This document shows positions 22,392 to 28,228 of a DNA stretch of 34,744 nt, one piece after another. Within the stretch, counting starts at the first letter, position 1; every line of letters begins with the position of its first letter. The translations under genes were made by a program, and so were the position numbers. Under the pieces are notes generated by a model. The model did not search any database, was not told the origin of the DNA, and saw only the letters and a program-made list of their open reading frames with translations. The DNA comes from Minisyncoccota bacterium (lineage in GTDB: Bacteria > Patescibacteriota > Minisyncoccia > Minisyncoccales > RBG-13-42-11), in contig JAQUAA010000001.1 of NCBI GenBank assembly GCA_028687495.1, forward strand, positions 1 through 34,744, given 5' to 3'.

Positions 22392-23339
22392 TTACTTAAT
22401 TGGTAACGTGAACCAGAAGGTCGACCCGACGCCTTCTTGGCTTGTGAATCCTATTTTTCCACCTGATTTTTCAATGATTGATTTGGTGATATAAAGGCCC
22501 AAACCCGATCCTTCGGTTTGATGCCTTTTGATGTTTCCCGAACGGAAGAATTTCTGAAAAATATATTTCTGATCGTCCCGCGGGATGCCGACGCCGTTGT
22601 CTTTTACCTCGAAATAAAGATTGCTGTTCTTTTTCTTCAATTGCAGCTCTACTTTTCCTTTTTCCTTGACATAACGGATGGCGTTGTCCAAAAGGTTATC
22701 GACAGCCAATTTCAATTGAGATGGGTCGGCGGTAATCTGAGGGAGATTTCTTGCTAGATTAAATTTCATTTCAACATTGGAAGCCCTGGCGAAAATTTCC
22801 GTGTCTTTTATTGCAGTCTTAACCAGATCCTCCAAAGAAATCTCTTCTTTTTTAAGAGGAAGTCTGCCCTGTTCGATTCTCGATACGGTCAATAAGTCCT
22901 GAACCAATTCTTCCATTCTTTTGCTGTTTTCCCTTAAGATCCGGAAATATTCCAGCTGTTTCTCGGAAACCGAAGAAATTCTTCCCGACATTAAAAGTTC
23001 TATAACCCATTTCAGATTGGAAAGAGGGGAACGCAGCTGATGACTGACAACGCTGACGAATTCCGATTTCATCCTGTTGGCTTCGGCCAATCTTTCAAAA
23101 CTTCTGGTGATGATGGCGGCGATGATAAACAAAATGGCGCTGATTAAAAGAACTATCAGAGCCACCAAAAGAGGGTCATCTATGTATTTGCTGCCGATGG
23201 CATAAGTAATCAGGGTAGAGAAAATTATCACCATGCCCATCACCAAAAAAAGAAATTGGGGGCACTGCCAGAGGGTCAAATCGTATTTGCGGCACTGCTT
23301 AACGATATTAAATTGGTCGCAAATTTTCTCAGAAATCAT
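22392..23339 (-). CDS. Membrane sensor histidine kinase
   Basis: The 315-residue kinase has two transmembrane helices (about 29-48 and 58-78) with almost no loop between them, then the H box SHQLRSPLS (His100), N box NLLDNAIRY, G1 DNGVGIP, F box FFRSG and G2 GSGLGLYI. The cytosolic N terminus has three cysteines (C7, C16, C26) within 20 residues of the first helix. With no extracellular domain it may sense membrane state or a cytosolic signal. It heads the pilus operon; its promoter -10 (TATACT) lies 6 bases before the ATG. Confidence 0.93.
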   Translation of the reverse strand: MISEKICDQFNIVKQCRKYDLTLWQCPQFLFLVMGMVIIFSTLITYAIGSKYIDDPLLVALIVLLISAILFIIAAIITRSFERLAEANRMKSEFVSVVSHQLRSPLSNLKWVIELLMSGRISSVSEKQLEYFRILRENSKRMEELVQDLLTVSRIEQGRLPLKKEEISLEDLVKTAIKDTEIFARASNVEMKFNLARNLPQITADPSQLKLAVDNLLDNAIRYVKEKGKVELQLKKKNSNLYFEVKDNGVGIPRDDQKYIFQKFFRSGNIKRHQTEGSGLGLYITKSIIEKSGGKIGFTSQEGVGSTFWFTLPIK

Positions 23340-23345
23340 TATCTT

Positions 23346-23354
23346 AGTATATCA
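23346..23354 (-). promoter_or_regulatory. Extended -10 promoter of the kinase-pilus operon
   Basis: On the minus strand, TGATATACT (23354-23346) is an extended -10 element; 6 bases separate it from ATG 23339. A weak -35 (TTTTGG) lies 17 bases upstream. The mRNA should start at the ATG. Confidence 0.55.
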
Positions 23355-23364
23355 TATCAATAAA

Positions 23365-23393
23365 TTGACCAAAAGGGTAAATTCTATTAAAAT
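23365..23393 (+). promoter_or_regulatory. Sigma70-type promoter of tRNA-Pro/Gly
   Basis: -35 TTGACC (23365-23370), a 17-base spacer and -10 TAAAAT (23388-23393), ending 12 bases before tRNA-Pro. It is divergent from the kinase-pilus promoter, with the -35 eleven bases beyond that -10. Confidence 0.7.
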
Positions 23394-23405
23394 ACGGCTG
23401 TACGA

Positions 23406-23476
23406 CGGGGTGTAGTGCAATGGCAGCACGAGTCCTTTGGGAGGATTTAATCTGGGTTCAAATCCCAGCACCCCGA
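23406..23476 (+). tRNA. tRNA-Pro(UGG)
   Basis: The acceptor CGGGGTG pairs with CACCCCG (C1-G72, a proline feature). The D arm is GTGC/GCAC, the anticodon stem AGTCC/GGATT with loop TTTGGGA (anticodon TGG), and the T arm CTGGG/CCCAG. Discriminator A; no CCA. Confidence 0.93.
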
Positions 23477-23477
23477 T

Positions 23478-23551
23478 GCGGGCGTAACACAATGGCAGTG
23501 TGATAGCTTTCCAAGCTATTTATGTGGGTTCGATTCCCATCGCCCGCTCCA
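23478..23551 (+). tRNA. tRNA-Gly(UCC), CCA encoded
   Basis: The acceptor GCGGGCG pairs with CGCCCGC. The anticodon stem is ATAGC/GCTAT with loop TTTCCAA (anticodon TCC). Discriminator T23548 is followed by genomic CCA (23549-23551). Confidence 0.94.
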
Positions 23552-23553
23552 GC

Positions 23554-23582
23554 AAAAAACGGCGGTAACTCCGCCGTTTTTT
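23554..23582. terminator. Intrinsic terminator, bidirectional
   Basis: AAAAAACGGCGG (23554-23565) pairs with CCGCCGTTTTTT (23571-23582) around TAACT. It ends the tRNA-Pro/Gly transcript and, on the minus strand, rny. Confidence 0.9.
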
Positions 23583-23608
23583 GTTTATCGTTTAAGTTTA
23601 TTTGGCAA

Positions 23609-25138
23609 TTATTTTGCGTATTCAATAGCTCTCGTCTCCCTGATTACATTCACCTTGATCTCTCCGGGATATCTCAGTTCTTCCTGAATCTGCTGGGCAA
23701 TGGATTTTGCCAAGGATCTCGCCGCCAAGTCATCTAACTCTTCCGGTTTGACGAAAACCCTTATTTCCCTGCCTGCCTGCAAAGCCCACGCTTTCTCAAC
23801 CCCGGGAAACTTCAAAGCGATGCTTTCCAGTTCTCCCAATCTTTTAAGATAGTTTTCCAAAGTGTCTTTTCTGGCTCCGGGTCTCGCGCCGGATATCTGA
23901 TCGGCGGTCTGAATGATGATTGATTCGATATTTTCGTAGGGATAGTCCTCGTGATGGGACTTCATCGCATCGATGATTTCTTTTTCTGCTCCGAATTTTT
24001 CCAGAATCTTAATTCCGATGTCAACGTGTGAACCTTCAACCTGGTGGTCAACCGCCTTGCCGATATCGTGCAGCAACCCCGCTTTTTTGCAGATTAAAGG
24101 ATCAACTCCTATTTCCGAAGCCAGGGCGCCGGCCAGGTGTGCCACCTCGATGGAGTGAAGCAGGGCATTCTGGCCGAAACTCGTCCTGAATTTCAATCTT
24201 CCCAGCAATTGAACCAATTTCGGTTCAAGACCGATGATGCCCACGTCATACGCTGCCGCCTCCCCGGCATCCTTCATTTGTTTCGCTATTTCCGCTTCAG
24301 CCAGCTGAACCTGTTCTTCGATTCTGGCCGGCTGTATTCTGCCGTCCTGAATCAATTTTTCCAGAGCGTTTTTGGCGATCTGCCGGCGAACTGGATCGAA
24401 TCCGGAAATAACCACGGCCTCGGGCGTTTCGTCGATGATTATTTCAACGCCAGTGAGTTTTTCCAGCGTTCTGATGTTTCTTCCTTCCTTGCCGATAATC
24501 CTTCCTTTGATTTCTTCCGACGGCAAATTGAGGGAAGTAGTGGTTATTTCCTGGGCTTGGTTGAGGGCGCACTTCTGAACAGCCAGAGCCAGTAAATCTT
24601 TGGCTTTTTCTTCATACTGTTCAAAACCTTCTTTTTCCAACTTTTTAATCTTTTCCAGAATGTCCTGCTGATATTCTTTTTCCAAATTATCGAGAAGTTC
24701 TTTTTTCGCCTCCTCCTTGGAAATCTTGGCGATTTTTTCCAGGTTATTTATGGCTTCCTGTCTCAAACTCTCCAAACTTTCTTTCACTCCTCTCAGTCTT
24801 TCCACCTTGGACTCAAACTCCCTCTGATTTCTTTCGAAAGCAGAAAGTTTCTGGTCCAGAATATTTTCTCTTTTTAATAAGAGACGCTCTGATCTTAAAA
24901 CTTCAAAACGACGGCTGTCCACTTCTTTATTCGCCGCCTCGATGACTTCTTCGGCCTTCTTTTTGGCCTCAGAGAGAATTTGCTCAGAATCCTCTTTGGC
25001 TTTTAGGACTCTCTTCTGGAGTTTCGCTTCGAGGGTTCCTGCTTGTTTTTGGGCAATTGATTGACGAGCATAGTAACCCAAGATTGACCCCAAGGCCAAG
25101 GCAACTATGCCCACTGCTAATGGGATGAATTGATTCAT
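23609..25138 (-). CDS. rny: Ribonuclease Y
   Basis: RNase Y is a membrane-anchored endonuclease that starts mRNA decay. The 509-residue protein has the N-terminal transmembrane helix (about 4-23), a long coiled coil (about 35-190), a KH domain with GRIIGKEGRN (212-221) and an HD domain with LLHDIGK (His357-Asp358) plus GSHVDIG, followed by the conserved end REIRVFVKP and EELRYPGEIKVNVIRE. The length is close to the usual 510-520. It has its own strong promoter and a leader of about 86 bases with no Shine-Dalgarno. Confidence 0.96.
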   Translation of the reverse strand: MNQFIPLAVGIVALALGSILGYYARQSIAQKQAGTLEAKLQKRVLKAKEDSEQILSEAKKKAEEVIEAANKEVDSRRFEVLRSERLLLKRENILDQKLSAFERNQREFESKVERLRGVKESLESLRQEAINNLEKIAKISKEEAKKELLDNLEKEYQQDILEKIKKLEKEGFEQYEEKAKDLLALAVQKCALNQAQEITTTSLNLPSEEIKGRIIGKEGRNIRTLEKLTGVEIIIDETPEAVVISGFDPVRRQIAKNALEKLIQDGRIQPARIEEQVQLAEAEIAKQMKDAGEAAAYDVGIIGLEPKLVQLLGRLKFRTSFGQNALLHSIEVAHLAGALASEIGVDPLICKKAGLLHDIGKAVDHQVEGSHVDIGIKILEKFGAEKEIIDAMKSHHEDYPYENIESIIIQTADQISGARPGARKDTLENYLKRLGELESIALKFPGVEKAWALQAGREIRVFVKPEELDDLAARSLAKSIAQQIQEELRYPGEIKVNVIRETRAIEYAK

Positions 25139-25169
25139 GATGTAAGTTGAAAAATTGGATATTTACCAT

Positions 25170-25192
25170 TTAATTAAGTTTGAATTAATTAA
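25170..25192 (-). promoter_or_regulatory. AT-rich hairpin in the rny leader
   Basis: TTAATTAA (25185-25192) and TTAATTAA (25170-25177) can pair around a 7-base loop on the rny mRNA. An outer TTGGA/TCCAA pairing (25193-25197 with 25155-25159) would enclose it. It is a possible RNase Y target or binding site for self-control. Confidence 0.35.
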
Positions 25193-25230
25193 TCCAAAGT
25201 TCCAAGGTTAAAATTATTATCGTACCTCCA

Positions 25231-25259
25231 ATTTTAGCAGAATCATGCGAAAATGTCAA
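25231..25259 (-). promoter_or_regulatory. Sigma70-type promoter of rny
   Basis: On the minus strand, a perfect -35 TTGACA (25259-25254), a 17-base spacer and an extended -10 TGCTAAAAT (ending at 25231). It is the closest match to the consensus in the window. Confidence 0.8.
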
Positions 25260-25279
25260 AACCCGCCTCAGCGGCGGGT
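25258..25279 (-). terminator. Intrinsic terminator after the FN3-pilin gene
   Basis: On the minus strand, ACCCGCC pairs with GGCGGGT (25279-25273 and 25267-25261) around GCTGA, then TTT. The U-tract is short and runs into the rny -35 TTGACA, so terminator and promoter share bases. Confidence 0.75.
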
Positions 25280-25308
25280 CAAGAAACGGATGATTGGTAA
25301 TTTTCCGA

Positions 25309-25956
25309 TTATCCCCCGAAAGCCCCCTTGATGATGGCGGGAAAGGCCTTGGCCAGCAAGACGATGGCTACGGCAATCAGCGTCCAGAGGATTATCTGGC
25401 GGCCCCTGCTTACCTTAGCCGGGTCGCCCCCCGAAGTCAGTATCAAATAGGCGGCATAGATTATCATGATCGGGGCCACGGCCATGGCTAAAAAGAAAAG
25501 GAAATTCAAAAAAGCATCAAGAGCATCGATCAAATTGTCCGCAGCCAAAGGATTAGTCAAATCAATGGGACTGCCGTCGCCTCCATCGCCATCTGGCGGG
25601 GGAGCCAGGTCTTCCGTAGTAAAGGAACATATTCCGCTCGGAGCCCTGTCAGAACATTCCGGATTACCGCAGCTGACAACATACCACTGATAGTCTTCCG
25701 AGGGCGACAAGCCGGTAACCTGATACTGAGAGACTGAAGGATAACGATCCTGCCAATTGGCATCTTCCACTCTTTTATAATAGAGTTCGTAGTGATGGAC
25801 TGCCTCGTCGCTCCAGTCGAGCAAAACCGCCAGGGGCTGCGTCCCACTGCAAGGAGTCAATCCGGTTGGGGGCGCGGCAGCCAAAACGAAAGCCGGAAAA
25901 ATAACCGATGATCCTAAAATTGAGACTGTTAAAAATTTTAAAAGGTTTTTAGTCAT
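25309..25956 (-). CDS. FN3 domain fused to a T4SS-type pilin module
   Basis: This 215-residue protein has a signal peptide (cleavage near VLA-A, about residue 26), a fibronectin type III-like domain at about 28-117 (PTGLTPCSGTQ, YELYYKRVED, YQVTGLSPSEDYQWYVV, SFTTED), a flexible PPPDGDGGDGSP linker and two hydrophobic helices at about 148-170 and 184-207. The helical part matches the pilin at 180-515, including the loop LTSGGDPAKVSRGRQI. FN3 domains bind proteins or glycans on cell surfaces, so this may be a surface-displayed filament or membrane subunit with an adhesive head. It is the last gene after clpP and the PKD gene, but may also have its own promoter (TATTAT 6 bases before the ATG). 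Confidence 0.8.
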   Translation of the reverse strand: MTKNLLKFLTVSILGSSVIFPAFVLAAAPPTGLTPCSGTQPLAVLLDWSDEAVHHYELYYKRVEDANWQDRYPSVSQYQVTGLSPSEDYQWYVVSCGNPECSDRAPSGICSFTTEDLAPPPDGDGGDGSPIDLTNPLAADNLIDALDAFLNFLFFLAMAVAPIMIIYAAYLILTSGGDPAKVSRGRQIILWTLIAVAIVLLAKAFPAIIKGAFGG

Positions 25957-25962
25957 TGATTT

Positions 25963-25992
25963 ATAATATCATAATTTGTTATTCCTCAACAA
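25963..25992 (-). promoter_or_regulatory. Possible promoter of the FN3-pilin gene
   Basis: On the minus strand, -35 TTGTTG (25992-25987), an 18-base spacer and -10 TATTAT (25968-25963), 6 bases before ATG 25956. The -35 lies in the end of the PKD gene. Confidence 0.4.
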
Positions 25993-27004
25993 CGACCCAG
26001 GCGGTAAAACAAGAGTTCTTTTCTCCTAACGCATCGGAAACAACGACTCTTGGCTCGAAAGTGTTTGGTTTCTGGTATCGATGGATTGGATTTTGGTCGG
26101 CTGATTTTTCTCCATCGTTAAAATCCCACTGATAGGATAAACTATCTCCGTCCGGGTCAATTGCCTCGATCTCAAACTTGAATTCCGTACTAACACTCCC
26201 CTGATTGGGAGAAACCTTGCAAAAAGAAATTTCAGGCGGCCGATTTTGGGCAAGAACGAACTTTGCTATCTCGCCCACGGTTAGGTTAAGATATTTTCCT
26301 TTTTCAGCATCGTAGTGGTCGGCGCATTTGACGAAAACGGAATAATTTTCCTCCGGCAAAGCATATTCAAAAGAAGCCGAATTGTTTTCAATTTTCATTT
26401 GGCCTTTGTTCTCGTCGTTAAGATAAAACCAGCAGTAACTGACTTTCAAGTTGTCTGAAATTTCAGCCAAGTATTTATTGCCTTCTCGGGACACCTTGCC
26501 GACTTCTGGCTTTGCCCAATCGACATTATAAGTCAAAGAGCTGATTTCGCCCCGGTTTTCTTTGTCGTCAAGCGCGTAAACGTAGAGAGTGCAGGCGTTC
26601 TCGCCCTGAGATCGGCAATTCATATTTTCTCCGACCGTGATCTCTAAATTGGCGTTGCATTTTCTTTGGCCTCCGCCAGACATCTCTTTTTCGACGTTGT
26701 CGTAAAGAAAATAATAGCATCTGCCGAGAGCCGAACCTGCGGGAGCCAAATCGTAAATATAGCGATAGAAATTGGAGTTTTGCCAGCTTTCTCCCAGATC
26801 GGCAACGTATTCTCTTTTTTCTAAATCATACCGGTAAACGGAAGAAACCGGTCCCTGAATCTTTGCCATGGCTTCTTCCTGTTTTTTTATTTCTTTGGGA
26901 ACACCGCTGGTTGCGGGAAACAATAAAAAGAAAATAAAAAGCCCTAGTCCTGCCAGGGTTAAAATTAGGATGAAAACTTTTTTAGAAAGTTTTATCTTGT
27001 TCAT
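25979..27004 (-). CDS. Membrane-anchored surface protein with C-terminal PKD domain
   Basis: The 341-residue protein has a basic N terminus, a transmembrane helix at about 9-31 and a large extracytoplasmic part. The last 90 residues form a PKD (polycystic kidney disease) beta-sandwich (PPEISFCKVSPNQGSV, FEIEAIDPDGDSLSYQWDF, NPIHRYQKPNTFEPRVVV). The central part has beta-strand repeats without a clear family match. Eight cysteines occur in the extracellular region, so disulfides are likely. The start overlaps the clpP stop in ATGA, an odd pairing of a cytosolic protease with a surface protein. Function unknown; adhesion is a guess from the PKD domain. Confidence 0.78.
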   Translation of the reverse strand: MNKIKLSKKVFILILTLAGLGLFIFFLLFPATSGVPKEIKKQEEAMAKIQGPVSSVYRYDLEKREYVADLGESWQNSNFYRYIYDLAPAGSALGRCYYFLYDNVEKEMSGGGQRKCNANLEITVGENMNCRSQGENACTLYVYALDDKENRGEISSLTYNVDWAKPEVGKVSREGNKYLAEISDNLKVSYCWFYLNDENKGQMKIENNSASFEYALPEENYSVFVKCADHYDAEKGKYLNLTVGEIAKFVLAQNRPPEISFCKVSPNQGSVSTEFKFEIEAIDPDGDSLSYQWDFNDGEKSADQNPIHRYQKPNTFEPRVVVSDALGEKNSCFTAWVVVEE

Positions 27005-27591
27005 TTTTCATTTTTTTGTTTTATCACCTCGTCAATCAAGCCGTATTCCTGCGCTTCATCGGCCGATAAATAAAAATCTCGGTCAGTGTCTTTTTCAATC
27101 CTTTCCAGGGGCTGACCGGTGTGTTTGGCTAAAATTTTATTCAATTTCTCTTTTATTTTGACGATCTGCTTTGCCGTAATCTCAATCTCCACCGCTTCTC
27201 CGGTGACTCCTCCGGCTACTTGATGCAGTAAAACTTGAGAATTGGGCAGGGCGAAACGTTTGCCCTTTTTCCCGGCTGCCAATAAGGTGGCACCCATGGA
27301 AGCAGCCAGCCCGATGCAAACGGTTGAAACATCCGGCTTTATGTATTGCATGGTGTCGTAAATTGCCATGCCGGCAGTAACCGAACCTCCCGGAGTGTTG
27401 ATATAAAGCTGAATATCTTTATTCGGGTCTTTGGAAGCCAGAAACAGAAGCTGGGCGATGATGGAATTAGCTACAGGGTCGGTGACGGGACCAGCCAAGA
27501 AAACAATCCTGTCCTTCAACAGACGGGAATAGATGTCGTAGGCGCGTTCGCCGTACTGAGATTTTTCGATGACGGTGGGAATCAGGTTCAT
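27001..27591 (-). CDS. clpP: ATP-dependent Clp protease proteolytic subunit
   Basis: ClpP forms the double-heptamer serine protease chamber served by ClpX/ClpC. The 196-residue protein has the triad Ser98 (GLAASMGA), His123 (LLHQVAGG) and Asp172 (RDFYLS), and the N-terminal IPTVIEKSQYGERAYDIYSR. The usual HQP before the GG is HQV here. The length is standard with no propeptide. The promoter places the mRNA start within a few bases of the ATG. The next gene overlaps its stop by 4 bases. Confidence 0.97.
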   Translation of the reverse strand: MNLIPTVIEKSQYGERAYDIYSRLLKDRIVFLAGPVTDPVANSIIAQLLFLASKDPNKDIQLYINTPGGSVTAGMAIYDTMQYIKPDVSTVCIGLAASMGATLLAAGKKGKRFALPNSQVLLHQVAGGVTGEAVEIEITAKQIVKIKEKLNKILAKHTGQPLERIEKDTDRDFYLSADEAQEYGLIDEVIKQKNEK

Positions 27592-27600
27592 GATAAATTT

Positions 27601-27629
27601 ATTGTAATATTTTGTTCGGCTAAAATCAA
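27601..27629 (-). promoter_or_regulatory. Sigma70-type promoter of clpP
   Basis: On the minus strand, -35 TTGATT (27629-27624), a 17-base spacer and -10 TACAAT (27606-27601). Nine bases separate the -10 from ATG 27591, so the leader is at most about 3 bases. Confidence 0.6.
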
Positions 27630-27631
27630 GT

Positions 27632-27659
27632 TTGAAAATTCCCGAAACTTTGTTAGAGT
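27632..27659 (+). promoter_or_regulatory. Possible promoter of the orphan membrane gene
   Basis: -35 TTGAAA (27632-27637), a 16-base spacer and an extended -10 TGTTAGAGT (27651-27659). It leaves a leader of about 29 bases that holds the strong Shine-Dalgarno. Confidence 0.5.
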
Positions 27660-27694
27660 TAAAGAAATTGCTCTTTCAGGAAGGGAGGTGAATA

Positions 27695-28189
27695 ATGTAC
27701 TGGGAACAGATCCTAGGCTTTTTTACGATGTGGCCTAGCCCCTTGACGACCATAGCTCTTTGGGCGAAAGCTGGAGTTCCGCTCTGGCAGACAATTTCTT
27801 ACGTTGTTTTTCTCACTTCGCTAAGCTTGAGCTTTACCTATTTTGGAACCGGTTGGTTGGAAAACTGGGTAATCAAAAGAGGCTGGATTAAAAGAACGAC
27901 TATTGAGAAATGGCGGTCTTGGCAGCAGAAACGAAACAACAGTTTCCAGATGAACGGCTTGAACGGAGAAGTAAACCACAGAATAAAGAAATGGCTGATT
28001 CCCCAGAAAGACTGGAAGATTCTCGCCTGTGGCTTCATTCCTTTCGTGCCCCTTGTCCCGAGTATAGTAATTGTCGTGACAAGACTGCTGGAGATAAGGA
28101 ACGGATTCCTCTTTTTAATCCTCGGTAACATAGTGCGGAACTTCATCGTCTGCTACTGTATATACCAAGGAGTAAACTTCCTCTCTTAG
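27695..28189 (+). CDS. Membrane protein of unknown function with a strong Shine-Dalgarno
   Basis: The 164-residue protein has hydrophobic segments at about 5-25, 31-51, 107-130 and 135-160, with a basic central loop (about 55-105, KRGWIKRTTIEKWRSWQQK). The C-terminal part (GFIPFVPLVPSIVIVVTRLL, then GNIVRNFIVCYCIY) looks like the membrane core of DedA/VTT-type or small exporter proteins, but this is only a resemblance. GGGAGGTGA, almost the full anti-Shine-Dalgarno complement, precedes ATG 27695 by 3 bases. It is a single gene, divergent from clpP and convergent with hppA. Confidence 0.72.
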   Translation: MYWEQILGFFTMWPSPLTTIALWAKAGVPLWQTISYVVFLTSLSLSFTYFGTGWLENWVIKRGWIKRTTIEKWRSWQQKRNNSFQMNGLNGEVNHRIKKWLIPQKDWKILACGFIPFVPLVPSIVIVVTRLLEIRNGFLFLILGNIVRNFIVCYCIYQGVNFLS

Positions 28190-28221
28190 ACAGTCCCGAT
28201 TTCATTATTGATCGGGACTGT
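28190..28221. terminator. Hairpin between convergent genes, probable bidirectional terminator
   Basis: An 11-pair perfect stem, ACAGTCCCGAT (28190-28200) with ATCGGGACTGT (28211-28221), starts right after the stop of the orphan gene and lies 8 bases before the hppA stop. No U-run follows on either strand, so it may act as a 3'-end stabiliser or a weak terminator. Confidence 0.6.
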
Positions 28222-28228
28222 TCCATTG

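Noticed and set aside
23609..24595. Long plus-strand frames opposite rny (for example 24137-24595)
   Set aside because: They are shadows of the conserved KH and HD coding region, without promoter or ribosome site.
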